Source: Norana najaformis
Taxonomy: Eukaryota; Annelida; Clitellata; Crassiclitellata; Hormogastridae
Direction of reading: 5' to 3'
DNA length: 64,000 bases
Assembly: GCA_964023275.1 (NCBI GenBank)
Contig: OZ029916.1
Coordinates: forward strand, 26,674,953 to 26,738,952
Both the position numbers and the translations under genes were made by a program. This document shows positions 14,192 through 29,100 of this stretch, one piece after another (position 1 is the first letter of the stretch; every line of letters begins with the position of its first letter). The notes beneath the pieces were generated by a model. That model was not told where the DNA came from. It did no database searches and saw nothing but the letters and a program-made list of their open reading frames with translations.

Positions 14192-17100
14192 GCACATACA
14201 TATGTTGTTACATACAGGGGGTATAGGACAGACTGCGTAGGTTGAGTTGTTGTATGTTGTATATCTTCTGTATGAGTTTGGCAGGAAAGCTGATCTGACC
14301 AAAGGTGTGTTTCAGTTTGACTCAGACTGAATTGTTGCATATATTGTTACATGCATGGCATAAGACAGACTGAGTAGGTTGAAATAGCACTGTTTTAGGC
14401 TTATGGACATGTCACTTAATAGACTTTAGCTTACTTTCAAAAGGATATGCTGAAAAATTTTCCAGGACACCATAAGTGCATGCATCATCTGCTATGAGGA
14501 CCAAACCATGAGCATTATATATAAGCATGCCTTTGTTGTATGAAACTGTCATGTTTTCCACACAGTTAATAAGGAGGTCTTTAGCATTGTCACAATACTG
14601 TATGTATAATTTATGAGTAAACAGCAAATGCCCATAAACAGCAGGAGAAAATTCTGATATGGAGGAACAGGCAGTACATATAGCAAATCAACAGGGCCTG
14701 TGTAACTTAGCAAAAACTGTCTTAGTTCTGCTGCCTTCCATCGAAGTATTTGTGCAAGAGACCTAGGCTTGCTAGACAACTCTCTGTGTATATAAGGAAC
14801 AAGTCTAAGTAACAAGTCTAAGTAACAAGTCTAAGTAACAAGTCTAAGTAGCTTATCAGACAACTGTAACGTTTTACCGGTATACAGAATTTTGTGTGAT
14901 TATTGGGCCCTTTAACCAATGCAGTGTCAGTATATACATATAACGCCAAGACACACAAGGTGGATGTAATCAAAAGGAAATCTTGATACCATTCCAATTG
15001 GAAGTGAATGTATTGGTGATGGGCCAAGTGGTGTTCTTCATCTAGCAGTTCGTCAGACTGAGTATCAGTTCTCAAAGTTGATGCTGATTCCTGAAAAGTA
15101 ACTTTATCATGCCACTCATCCTCCTGTCTGCAGCAAAAATAACCACTGTGCCCTTTAATATTTTTATCATAGCTCTGGCAGGCGCATCACATACAAAAGA
15201 ATATATCTCAGTCATAGCAGACTTGTTACTAATTTGTAAACCACTATCTACAAGATTCTGTTCTTCATTTCGTCTACAAAATCAGCCAAAACCTCTTGCT
15301 ATTATGAGGCTTACTGCAGCTAAGAATATCTTCATAACAAAGGGTTCTTTACAGGCTGAATCATGCACTAAACTCAGTATTGACCAAACTGACAATCCTC
15401 TACTTTTAAACTAGGCTAGTCCATCAATGATAAACTGCAATCTGAAATGATTTGTCATGCATCAATGAACCGCACTGACAAGTTCCTCAATGCCACGCTG
15501 AATTTCAACATGAATGCACTGACCACCACATGGCAGGTTTTCAGTTTATATTGGTGTTGCAAGTAACGTACATGTCAGATCTGAATGGAAAATGTGCAAT
15601 ACTGGCAAGAGTGCATTTACTGCTTCGTGGGGTATTTGAGAACTTGTGGCCCACTTTGCCAGCATGATATTTGCCTATCGATTTTGTTTTGACTGAGCGC
15701 TTGTGAATAAGCTGGCCCCCTTGACGTGGCTTTCATTGGGCACTGTAGAAATCTCGGGATTATGATTATGATTACAATTCAAATTGGCTTCATTAAATGG
15801 ATCATCAGATGTGTTCTCAAAATCACTGAGATCAGGATTACTGCTGAGTCAGTCCTTATTATAGAAATCCTCATACAATCACCATAAGAAACATCAGCAC
15901 CATTAACAACATGACTGTCTGAAAACATATAAGAGGTTTGATTATTAGGAGATTCAAATGGTTCGTTGTCTACTGCATGAGCATGACCAGGAGTTCCTAC
16001 AGTTATTAACATCAGGATGTTATATGATGTGATACAAAAATTACAATTTTAATAAGGAATTGTGCCTTAAAACTGAGTCTGTTCAACAACTATTAATTAT
16101 GACAGAACCAGCAGAACACATTTCAAATTGGCTTTCTTTACAACATCTGGCGACTACCACATGCGATGTCTATCGATCAGAATATATAACGTTACAGTAG
16201 CTACAATGTTTCTAGTACACATGAAATAGACTTGCTGTTTAGATTTTACGGCTACATCAGATAGCATCAGATTGATGTTTACTGGTTTAATAAACTAGTA
16301 CATGTCAATTTGCCGTCTATTTGATGGCTACTGCAAACAGTATATATACTAACTAGCTTGCAGCAGCCTCCAGATGTCTAGAACAGTAAAGTAAAAGCGC
16401 TGTTTAGATGTTTAACTTATTTTGACATATAAAAACATCAAATGGATGTCAGATTGATTAATACTGATTTACTGTGATACTAATTTTCAGATACACACAT
16501 CTGAGGTGTGTAGTGGTGTTGACTTTTATTGCCTTCGGTTTGAGAGATTTCATTCCCAAGAATATGCTGTCAGTTGCTGGCGCTGGTGCAGTTTACCAAA
16601 ACCAGTTGCAGATGTTCGCAGTTATGCATTTTTCTGCCTGTTTCTCTTCTTCTGACTGCTGTGTTTCATTCTGCCTTTTAAGTTTTGTGGCATGTTAATT
16701 TTTTTACTAAACTTCTGCACTAGTTAAGATTCACATATGTTAATGGAATTTCATTACTTGTGTAATACCTTTTTAGCCAGTTGGGTGTGACAGAAAACTT
16801 GGTTCTGGAAAGAGGTTTGACAACTGCATGGTTTGTGGGGGCGATAACAAAACATGTAAATCTGTTCAGGGCTCAAAAGACACCCACTCTATGAAAACAG
16901 GTATTCCAGTCTTTTCAGATTTGCAGCTCAATTACAATTACAGTGGCCTGTAATGTAAATGGCATAAATTTCTCTAGACAAAAAAAGCTTAGTTACAGGG
17001 AATGGCTTACTTAGGATTACTTAATGAAATTGGAGCCAGGTTTTGTGGCTTGGTGTTGTTGGGCCACATAAGGAGTTTTGGTAAGTTGCATTTTAAATTA

Positions 17101-20100
17101 AATTACAGTTGTTACCTATAACATTTTGTTCTGTCGCAGTTGCTGTAGTTTTTGGCATCACAGTTTGTTACATTGAAGTCTTGCTGCATACATTTAAAGC
17201 TAAATTGCTGTTATTACCTATAACGTTTTAGTCTGTTTCATCTGCTTAGTTTTTGCTACACAATTGTTGTGTTTACTTTCTGTTTATTTTAACAAATGTT
17301 TTGTTTAAAAGTTGTGGCAGTGAAGGTGATTCATGCCAGAAGTTTGCAGTGGAATTAGAGGGAATATGGTGAATTGGAATAAGCTTTTGAGATTAGGATA
17401 AATGTTTATTCCAACTGGCTTATTGCCATTGCAGGCAGACCTGAGAGAAGAAGAAAAGCTTAGTCCCTTAAGCTAGCCTGAGAGGCAGTCGTGGATATGA
17501 AGTGTTAGCGACTTCATTTATTTGGCCTCACTCACCATATGAGGGAGGGTGGGTGGCCTGTTCTCTCCTGTGCTGTGTGATAAATGATAATGCTTATTCC
17601 AGATGGCTTATAACCATTGCAGACAGACCTGAACCATCGTTGATTTATTGGATTTGTTTTAAAGGTTACAACAAACTGGTTAGGATACCAGAGGGTGCCA
17701 CTATGATCACCGTGGAGGAAGAGGCCGACAGCAGAAACTTTCTGGGTAATTCAGTTATTTTCAGAAAAAATACAGTTTCTGAGTAACTCATACTATTGCT
17801 GGGAAGGATTAGTGTGACACAACCAGTGACAAGACAAGACGGAGACTGAGACCAATGTGCAACAGACAAAAAGGCAGATAGACAGGTATGCTGATGGTCA
17901 GGCAAGCAGGTAAATGGGACTGTATCCTGTCCAGTGTATTATCCTGTTTTTCCTTCTTTTAAAATGATGTAATTACACCAGATGCTAGTATTCTTTCTGT
18001 TTGTTGATCAGACACTAGTATTCTTTCTGTTTGTTGATCAGACACTAATATTCTTTCTGTTTGTGGATGATGTGAAGAGATTCTGGAATGTGAAGATTGA
18101 TGTAAAATTTTGGGCAAAACTCTCCAGATCTGCAAAATACTTACCAGAATCGTCTTTTGTATTGATGACAGTTGATGTTAACTATTTGTGAAAACTCTGG
18201 TTTCTGGACCAGAATTTTGCACGTTCATGTGCCAGCAGAAAAAGTCTGTGAAATGGTTATGTGATAATAATGATAATATTGAATGCAAAGGAAACCTTTC
18301 CAAATGAACAGCAGCAGCTGCAGCAGCTGTACCTATGCCTGAAATAACTGCATCTGGTAGAAGATGCATACCTTGACCCCTTCTTGACCTTCTGCAAGCC
18401 TGGCATTTATTCTCAAGACTTTGGTCTCCATATATAACAGAAACATGACAGGCTAGAAGTTTAGCTCTAGTAGAGCCTTCTTCAAATTAAGGTTTTACTC
18501 AAAGCTTCCATCAAAACACTGTACATTCTCAGACTGGCAGGCAGAATTTTGAATGTCATAACACACGAGGTGATGAAATTTATTAGAAGGTGGGATGATT
18601 ACTGCTATGATTTTACATGACTTTACCCGATTTTACATTTTACTTTACATGTACTTTCAATGGTACAATGCCGTTGTATTCAAGGAACATTACTATACAC
18701 TCCTGAGGACAAAACACGATTTTCTAGTTCTTCTCTTCACCTGATTATATACCAGTAGATCCTGAGGCATCATTTCTACCTAAGGTTAATAACAATAGCT
18801 TGATGATGATGATGATTATTATTATTATTGTTGTTGTTGTTGTTGTTATTATTATTATTATAATGTTAATAACATCATTAATAAATGGGTTGCTAATATT
18901 GTTTATTTTCTTTTTCAGCAGCCACAAGTATGCAGGGTGATTACTTTTTTAAAAATAGGGATAATAACAGTAATAATAATTATAATAATAGTAATTATTA
19001 TTATTTTTATAATTATATTATTAGTAATAATAACATCAGTAATAAGTGGGTTGCTAATATATATTGTCTATTGTTTTTTCAGCGGTCAAAAGTGTGCAGG
19101 GTGATTACTTTTTGAATGGAGATTTTACGATTGACATAGGACAGGTAAAGACAATGGCAGGAACTGCCTTTGAGTACCGGAGATCACTTGCTGGCATGGA
19201 GTTTCTGGTCTCACAAGGTCCACTCAAAGAGCCACTCCTTGTTGAGGTAATTCTTCTAGAGGGACTGACTCAGTGCATCTTAACGGTGTCTGCACTGAGG
19301 GTTTCAGCCACTGATTTGGTCAATAACTGCTGAGAAAGGATCCTTCAATATTAGAAAGTCTGTATGGGTTTTCAAGAGGTATTCTTGACTCTTGATTCCA
19401 GTTTTGACATTGAACCTGCTGTTTTGTAGAAGAAAGCAGATCTCATAACTGAGGACTACAGATCTGTTAAATACGTTCATATTTGTTCACCTAATCGTAA
19501 CTAAATTTAATTTAACAGCAGCTTTTCTGTTATGGTTTTGTATAAATTTACACTGCTCAATGCTGTGCAGAAGGTGTTGGGCATATTGGCAGTGGTAATG
19601 ATGCTAAGCAAATGCTATGCAACATAGAAATGTGCAGTCTCGTGTGAAGACTGCAATCCCACTTCAGAAAAGGACATTCTAGTGAGACACAATGATCTTG
19701 CAGCTAATCCCTGACTTTTGATGCACTCAGCTGCTTGCTCGTCTTGATGTCACTGCAGTGTTTAACATGGTGAACCACAAGGTCTTGCTAATCAGACTAA
19801 GTACATCCCTCAGAATCATTTGGTCAGCCTAACCCTTTAGAAATGCTTTGTCCTTTCCTATTTGGGCGAACTTTGATGGTGGCACTTGGCTCAGGCAATT
19901 CTATATGGGAACATGTTCAAGTTGGCAGCACTAATACATTGATGATGTTCAGCTGTACTTGACATCAACCTTCAAATGCAGTTATAATACTTGTGTGTCA
20001 GAAATGCGAGTTATTGGGACAGGTATGAAGACCTGAATGTCTTCAGACTGGCTGAGGTTCAGGCTGTCAGAAATGCAGTTTGTATGGTTGAGCACAAGAC

Positions 20101-23100
20101 AGACAGATGCAAAGCAGGCCAAGGAGACAACAGAGGCAGCATTCCCAGGCTAGGTAACATACAGCATCCAGTACCTTGATGTAGATTTATCAGTACTGAC
20201 TTCATGTTAACTCCAGAAGTCTGTAGGTCCTGCTTGTGCCAGCTGCACCAGAATTTGGTCTTTTGGTGAAATTTATGATGTGATGTTGCTGTGAGACACA
20301 TCCTTTCCTTCATCCTGACCTCCTTAGACTACTGCAGATCAAGAAAGACATACTACTCTTCTATAGCACTGCATGTACGGTATTGGCTTATTGTTATGTT
20401 ACACAACTGTAACCTTTTATGTTACTGTAGTGCTGTGTATATAATAGTAGTATATTGGTGTGTTACTCCACTGTAGTGTCTCACATGCTGTGTTGGTTTA
20501 TTGGTATGCTACACTACTGCAATCCTGTTTATACAGCATTGGTATACTTTTATTGGTTTTCCAGAATTGTGCATATCTGCTGTTCAGTTAGTTCTTAATG
20601 CTACTGCTTAACTTTGAGCCCATGAGAGAATACTTGGAATGTTGGTTAGGTTTTGAAGCAGCCTGGAAATAGCTCGGCCGTTAGATTCAAGTACTTTGTG
20701 CCACTGTCACTTGGATCATCTGTTTCCGTCGATGATGTCAGTGCCATTCGACAGGATGTGGAAGCTGTAAGGAGCCCCTCACTCAAGGTCAGGTGTGTAA
20801 AGGTTATATTGGGCTGTTACTGTGTGAAAGTAAGCAAGTAATTAGCTTTTATTATTGCCATTTGACAAGGAGATGTGCATTACACAGTACAGAATGATTA
20901 AAGCAGCTGTTAAAATAATTGATGACAGCAAATGAAGATGTCTTGTTAATGTATATATAGCTGAAAACTAGTTTTAAGCAATTTTTATTTTAAAAGGGGT
21001 GACTTAAAATTGACTTGTCATCTGGAAGAGATGGCAACAGCTGGTGAGGTTAGTGTCCAGGAAATTGTGTCCTTGTGTAATGTAAAACCTGATTTCTAAA
21101 GTATGTTACCAAAAGTCATGTGTAAAATGCTTGCTTATTTGCAATCACTTTAGTAAGCCAGAAGTATATCTTGTGAGTTCTTGCTTTGTCCTTCTTATGC
21201 CGATCTTTATGTTCTTGTGATTGGCTGCTCTTTCCACCTGTTGGAGTTTTTACTGCTTTGCTATGATGTGCATGTTGTCTGATATTAATTTTATACAGGA
21301 TATTTATTTAATGCTTTTTGGGCTCCTGCTCTAAAAGACCTGTGGAACCACATTCCTCTCTCTCCTTTCATCTCGGAACCCTCTATCTCTGTGCTCAATC
21401 TGGCAGTAGGTTATAGATTAGGGTGCTGACTATTTAAATTACATTACACTAATGAAGAATAGTGATGAGAGTTTGACAGATATGCAGAGTTGTTATTCTA
21501 GAAGGGATGGTGATTAGCGAGGGTTTTAACATTTGCACAAGTTTGTTTCATGTGGAATGGTTATTTAGGTAAACTTCTATGAAGCTGACAACCAGCATTG
21601 CTGTTTTTGTGAACGGTATCAGAGTCCCTTGTTATGTAATTCAAAAACAATGATTTATAGAGCATCATTGGTAGCAAGATACTTTTAGGATGCCCAGCAT
21701 TGGCAGTGGTCCACACAAATGCCAAAAGAGTTAGCAATAAATGTAAGTTGCATCTGAGAAGAGTTTCATTTCGGTGTTGTATTGGATTCATATGATTGCT
21801 GGTTTTCTAGACTGGTCATGTCTTGGAGACAGAAAGTGCAGAGTTTACAATTACAATTGTCTTTCAGTTGGTCAATTGGTGAGTGGGGCAGTTGTAGTAC
21901 CACGTGTGGAGATGGAGTTCAGAAGCGCATCGTCGAGTGTAAAGCTCAGAGGAATGGCGCCTTGATCACGGTTGATGATTCCTTATGTCAACTTGCAAAG
22001 CCTTCTACCTTGGGTCCTTGCAATACAGATAAGCCATGTGCACATTGGATTACAGGAGCGTGGTCAGATGTAAGTTTTAAAACTGAGGTATTGTCAAAGT
22101 AACATAAATTTCTTGCAACTGACAATCGAAGACTTCGTTAATGCACCGATTTTCTTACAAAGTTAGAGTCCAGGATATCCAGCAGCTTAGCAGATAGGCA
22201 GATTTTGTACATGCATGCATGCATGCACACGTGCACACACACATTAAGAGACTTGATATAGTGCATCTTAAGTACCTGACAAAGCACTGCATGTAAACTG
22301 TCTTATTGATATAAGCAAGTGCAATTTACAGTAATACTTTTATTAATCACTATTATTGCATACTGTTTTAATAATTGAACAACACTAATTTCATCTTTTA
22401 AGCTGGACTTTGAACCTAGGCAAAGTGTGACATTGTCACCCTTTCCTTCCATGCTCCAGTTAAAATGTTTTTACTACTTTTCCTGTCATTTCATTATTGT
22501 TGATGTTGCTGATCCTTACAATTATTTGTATGACATGGATATTTTAATAAATAAATACTTTCATTGGTGGGGGAACTAATGAAAATTGGGGGGGGGCAAG
22601 AGCAAGACCTCAAGATAGGTTGAGGGTGTGCAGCTTTTAATCACTAGTTGTCAAAAGTTTAATATTTATTGACTGGCTTATATAAATAAATTATATTATT
22701 ATCTTGGCTTATTATATTATTATATTGGCTTAATTATCAAATGTATGGTTTTGATGACTGTTTGTGACAGTGCAGCCAAGTATGTGGAGCAGGTGAACAG
22801 ACTAGAGAAGTTCACTGCGTGTCAGGAAAGCAGACTATTGGAGGTCGCCATCAGATTCAGCCTGATAACTTGTGTGGCCATGAGGCTAAGCCATTGGCCA
22901 GAAGGTCGTGCATGAGGGGGCCGTGTGAAGCTGTTGAGTGGATTGTTTCCGATTGGGGAGGGGTGAGTGGATTACAATCTTCCACCTTAAGTCCAAACTA
23001 ATCCCCCGGGCTTGGCTCAGGAAACATTTCTACCTTATATAAGATGCACTCTTTTGGGTCATTCAGTTAACCATCTGACAGATCTTTAGGATTTTAGAAA

Positions 23101-26100
23101 AAAATCTAATCTTTTTTGATGGTTTTAAGAGTTTGATGTTAAACAGTTAACGAAGTTATTGCGGAAAAGAGAACCTGAGACAATGAGCCTGAGTCATTCC
23201 TCCACCTGACAACAATATATATATACATACATAAATATACACACATGCTTGCTTGCATACATGAAAAATATCTAAACATATGTAGCATGATTAATCACAA
23301 TATGTCTTACCAAAATGATGATGAAAACGAAAAGGAAATTAGCCGTTCAGAGCATGTGTTATTTAAAGGTGTTTTCTATATTTGTACTGCAAGTTAACAA
23401 ACACAGTGTGTTAAGTCAGTAGCTTTGGGGGGCATGGTGCCACTTTGCATTTTGTGGAATCACGGGAGCGTGTAAACGCATCCACACTGCACATACCTAC
23501 ATATACTGTACCCATTACATAGATACATGCATATCATGCATGCCAGTAAATACATACATATCTGTACCTACATACATGTCAGTTCATATACCCCACTACA
23601 TACATCATGTATATGTATATATGTGTGTTTGTGGACATGATTGAATTGCCCTAAGGAAGTATGGGACCTGCTGCAGAGCACTGTGATCATCAATGCAATT
23701 TGCTCAAAACATAAGAACACAATAATCTGAACTTACCTTTCTGGTCTTAACTTACTTTACCTTAACTAATTAAATGAATATTGTGGAGTTAAACCTCGAA
23801 AACAGGCTTTCTAAAACCTAGCAGACCATGAACATCAAACTGGTGAATTGCCATCACATGAGTACTTCAGACTGGTTTCACATGACTGGTGATGTGATAT
23901 GCTGTTGGTCACTACAGCAATAGGTGCTAGTGCAAAGTGCTAATGCAAAGTGCTGTGTTGTTCTGTATTGCCTCCAGTCAGTGTGACCTTGGACAACATG
24001 TTGTTTAGCTAGTTGCTTGTGATATTTCAGTGTCATAATCTTTGTGACACTGCCATGGAGCACCGGTTGGTCATCTGTAGCAGTCGAGATGGACGCATCC
24101 GGCCGGATGATGCATGTGATAGTCAACGGAGGCCAGAATCAGAGCGCAGATGCCCACCGATGGCGACCTGTGAGGTTCCAGTCCAATGGCATGCATCACA
24201 GTGGAATCCTGTGAGTAAATGAGCAAGTAGTCTGTTAAATGTTACTTTAAATCTCCTAAATTGCTCAGCACCATACAAAAGCTGTAAACTCTTTGCTGTT
24301 AAATAAGTGCTTTCTTTCAACACAGATTTTCTGGCTACTGATCTGGAGAGCTATTGTTTTTAAAGCCTCAGCATTTCTTCAAAATGGTTCATGTTCTTCT
24401 TATTGTGTTTTCCCAATTTCAGGCTGTGTTCTTGAACCTCAGAAATGCCAAGTAGACTTTATCCTCTGTCTTGGCACAGAAGACTGTTGTTTTTTGTTGT
24501 TGTTTTGACTGTTTTCAGCTGTTGATTTTTCGACATCTAAGGTGCTTTTTGTATTGTTAGTTATGTGGCAAAAGTACAACAATAGTGCATATGTTTAGCA
24601 CGTCTTCCATGCCACTGAGAAGCACTCTGTACATAGCTTTCAGTCTGACTGAAAAATATATATATTTACATTACATTTGGTGTAATGTAGTATTGTCTGT
24701 GTTGAACTGAGGGAACTCATTTTCTAGTACCAGTTGTTATGCTACAATTTGTTTTCCCAATCTAATGTTGTTTAGTGGTAAAGTTAGTCCTACTGTGTGT
24801 CTTGTCTTTGTTTGTGAAGTGTTCATCCAGTTGTGGAGCAGGAATCCAGCGAAGGAAAGTCTTCTGTGCCGAGATGGAGAATAACGTCTTGCGAATTGTG
24901 TCTTCCAGTCGTTGTGATCAAGACTACAAAATGGCCGAGGAGCAGACATGTACTGGAGACTGCTTGGCACTCTGGTACACAGGTCCATTTGGAAATGTAT
25001 GTAAGGTCTTTTGGGCATTTTTCATTTGCAAGTGTAAGGTTAAATTTAAAATTTGGAGTGTAGGATTCCTGTAATAATGTTTATTTGGAAAAGCCATAAG
25101 TGCAAATAGTTTCCAGATCATGTGATACTCGTTTCATTTTTCAACAGTTTTCTACTTTTGGATCATTGAGGCAGGTTTTTCATGTTCACTTCATTCTCTG
25201 TTGATTTCTGAAGGTCCTTGTTATAGCTCGACAGTCTTTCTTTCTGTGTCTTTTGACTAAACCTCTTGTATAATTATATAGACCCAGTGAAGACAACTAG
25301 TAATTTTAGAGGGCTTATGGTGTTTTGCAGTGTTCTGTTCAATGTGATGGGGGTCAGAGACAGAGGCTGGTTCTCTGCTTTGCTGGAGATGCTGTTGTGG
25401 ATGAGAGCAAGTGCAATCACAACAGTCGACCGGATGACATGGAAGACTGCAACCAGCATCCATGCACCGATGGTAAGTTGACCCATAGCAACATCAGCAT
25501 CAGTCACTGGAGAAGTAACAACTGCAAGAGCAACAGAGATGGCAACTACAGATGCAGCAGCCCAAATGAATACAACAGTTACAGGCTGTCTTGAGAAAGA
25601 CTTTTCAACTTTAGGAGCTCCGTTAGTTACAACTGCAACAATAACAATGTCATTTGTAACAATACTGCTACAATAACAATGGCATTTGTAACAATATTTC
25701 CAAGATTGCCCTGTTGGTTATTTTGAAAACATAACACTGCTATAGATGTGGAAACTCTTACAGGACAGTGACTACAATGACCATGCCAGCCAGAACTTTA
25801 GTTTTGTTACTTATAGATGAATTATTGCCGAGCGATTTATGTCGAAACTCTCGCCATGGATGCTGTTCAGATGGACTGACTGTGGCCGAGGGTCCCAACT
25901 ACGAAGGCTGTTCCACGATCAGTGACCCTGTACCTTCTGGATTCTGTGCCGAGTCTGCATTTGGTTGTTGCTTCGATGGAGTGACAGCTGCCCGAGGTCA
26001 CAACCACGAAGGCTGTCCTGACAGCCAACAGGTCACAACACAGACAACCATCGAAAGAAGTACGACTGTGTTCTAAATTAACATTGCAGAACATGTTGGA

Positions 26101-29100
26101 AATATGTTTCAGAAGAATAGTCTGGAAGAACATCTGAACTTTTCTGCATCTCTCTGTTTTGTTCTGATCTGTGAGCAACCACAATATTTGGTTGATGCTG
26201 GTGCAACAGGTTCTCTGAATTTCTCAGGCACTTTTACAAATCCAGCCTTAGAATGTGATATTCTTCCTGCCATTGTTTTTGGTGCTGTTTGATCAGTTAC
26301 CACTAAGCAGATGGCCTGTTGATGTTACTGTTATGACAGTGGCTGGCACAGTAAAGTTATGCACCATTGAGCCTAGTTAGTATATGTTGATGGGAACACC
26401 AGAACATCTGGTGCCCACTCAGCCCTCCATTCTTTAGAGGTTAATAGGCAAGTACCAATGCAGGCTGGGAGGTTAAAAATGGTTTCCTGTTGTTCACTTG
26501 CTGTGGCCATGTTTGTGCCTCAGTTGAATGATGCTTCAACCTCAGCAGTTCATCTTCCTAGTAGTTTCTATTTTGGTGACTAAACAAGTGGACACCTGTC
26601 ACCTTTACCTTTCTACCTTTAACAGTAGGTTGGTAACAGTGAAATGGTGCTTCAAGAGAGATTCAGTCCAGTCAATTCCAAGGGTACTCTGATGAGACAC
26701 AAAGTTAGCCTGAGGAGTAGAAGCTCACCAAAACAAAAACACCTTGAATTGAAAATGAAAAGGCATCAAGATTGTGTAAGCGTTTTCCCGAACCCTGACC
26801 CAGCAACAGTACAAAACAAAATCCCTGCTGCCAAGAGCAATAGTCATTCTTGAGGCATGGCAAGAGAAGGACAACCAGAGGGCCTAGTGGAGTAGTGGTA
26901 GATGGAGAAGCATCACACTGATTGGAGTCACTTCTTGTGGGAGAGGTAGCTCTATCTAACGTCTCTCATTAAGAAGAAGGAAGGTAACTGCCTGGAAATC
27001 CGTGGAGAAAATTTTAATTTCAGTTTGCTACCTACCCGGCCAGTGTTACATATTGTCCGGGCTGTATCCTAATGTTAGGTAATCATAAATCATAATCATA
27101 AATTATAATCATGAACTTGAGATTTCTACAGCATCCAAAGAAAGCTAAGTCCCAGAATCAGCTTATTCACAGGCTCTCAGTCAAAACAAAATTGATAGGC
27201 AGCAGGGGTCAGACTTGGTTCCAGGTCGTGATCCAAGAGTCCAGCAGGCATGCTGTCAGAGTGATAGGTTGGTGTTTAGAATTGGAGCAGCAAGATAGAT
27301 ACTGGGAAGAGACAGAATCAGGATAGGATTTGTGGAAGAGGAGCATTTTCAGTTTTTGAGTTAGAGGCTTGCTCATAGCTTGCCAGAGATGAAGTGTTGG
27401 TGAGTTCGTATGATGAGTCAGATAACTGATGTGATTCTGGTGGGAGTTTATTCCAGACGTTGGAGCAGTTATGGCTATGGGGAGGTAATGGGTGAATGTT
27501 TTCTATCAGTTAACTTCAACCAGATTTTGTTCAGTTTGAACATCTGCTTATCTGCACCATGTGACTAAGCTAGGTCATTAAGCAAGCAGGCTTGTGTAGA
27601 TCGTAATCCTAACTGCAAACTTGAGATTTTTACAGCACCTAATGAAAGCTAAGTCGTGGGAACCAGCTTATTCACATGTGCTCAGTCAAAACAAAATCAA
27701 TAGGCAAAGCAAAATTGATGGTGACTTTCTGGTTAGCTATGAATTCTGATACAGTTTGCCAGGTAGAAAATCAGATAGATAAAGACTTAGCCACATCGAA
27801 TTTTCTGATTTATTGGACACAAACTTATATATGCAGGTGCTAGATGTGTGTGATAATAGAGTCCTTGCTTGTTGAATGCCATTGTGTTTGGCTACAAATT
27901 GGTTGTGTCCAAGATGACCTTCCAGTTACACATTACAAGGTATCCATGAGCTAGGTAAGGAGTCCACCTGCATCTTAGCATCTGCAGACAGGTGAATTAC
28001 ATGCTTGAGATAATTTTTTGAAAGAAGGTAGTGCTTGGATTCTGCTGAGATGCACTGATTCAGACAAATAATAAGAAAGGAAGAATGAAATTGTCCAATG
28101 ACAAGGTTTAATGGATAGTTAAGAAAGCACAGTAAGATAAGCCAACAGGTGGTGAGGTCAAAGTTCAAGCTGTCTGGTCAGACAGATGGAGTACAAGATG
28201 GTCAGATAGTTGTTGGCACTACTTTAGTCCTAGCACAGATGCAAGCTACCAACAGTTCAGACAGGTTATCTTAAGAATCTGCTTTGGGTTATTCTAAGCT
28301 GAGCTAGGGAGTAAATGAATGCTAATAAAACAGTTTTCTCCTGCTCATCTTTCAACTTTTGGGCATTCATTGTTCAGCTGAATTGTATGCTTTTGAGGCC
28401 TCTGCAACAAAACGTACATGCAGCAGCTGGCTGATGAGTAGACTCTTGCCTGATTCTCAGCTTATCAAACACTTTAGGATATTCTTTAATTTACAGTCAT
28501 CATTCCAGACTTACAATGTCTAATATTTCTTCTTAACTTGAAACTCTGTTCTGGTAAATGTTCATTTACTTGAGTCTGTGCTGGTATTTTAGGTCAAGTT
28601 TTAAATGTGTATTTTCTATTAACCATTTAGAAATTTATCTGTTCCTGACCAGCTTGGATTTGACCTAAATGACTCTTTGACATTTCAGTTTAATTTATCT
28701 ATTGTGTTCTCACAGATTACTCATCTGAATGGTAATATTTGATGATATTACCAGTAGATTACTCAACAAAGGAATTAACACAACTTGATTACATTTGTGC
28801 ATTACCAACCTGTTCATTTAGGTCAGCCCATTTTGGTTGCTTGGCTGTTTCTGTTGCACCTGAAGTAACCAGGAATGGTCATAAATAAACGACCACTTAC
28901 TTTCCTTACCTTGTAATGCTCGGTACTCTAAGCATCATTTTTTAGCTCAATGCTTTTTGTGTAATGTGTTGAAAAAGTTTCTGTAAGTAGCCTAACTGAC
29001 AAATTGTTTAGAAACAGTTTTTAACTGATGGTTGGCACAAATACTCCTTAGTAAGAATCTTAAAGAAATGCTGTGTGGCTGTCTTATTACATTAAATTAC

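Larger units (their letters stand above)
14400..16012 (-). mobile_element. CACTA-like DNA transposon, transposase fossil
   Basis: Minus-strand pieces in order: 16012-15779; about 15440-15320 ([15 protein letters not shown]); about 15230-15160 ([16 protein letters not shown]); 15075-14818 ([23 protein letters not shown]-like); 14815-14549 ([29 protein letters not shown]); and 14627-14412 ([21 protein letters not shown]). These motifs belong to an animal transposase type (vCDaPAR, RxD, DYMHLVCLG, RWKATEFRQFLLYTGP) that I associate with CACTA/EnSpm-like elements. Several stops and frame shifts; a LINE end (15675-15779) sits in it. Superfamily name is tentative, transposase origin is firm. Confidence 0.7.

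Noticed and set aside
18930-19115. Asn/Tyr-rich open frame
   Set aside because: Product of AAT-rich repeat between the duplicated acceptors; it stops in the wrong frame of exon 7.
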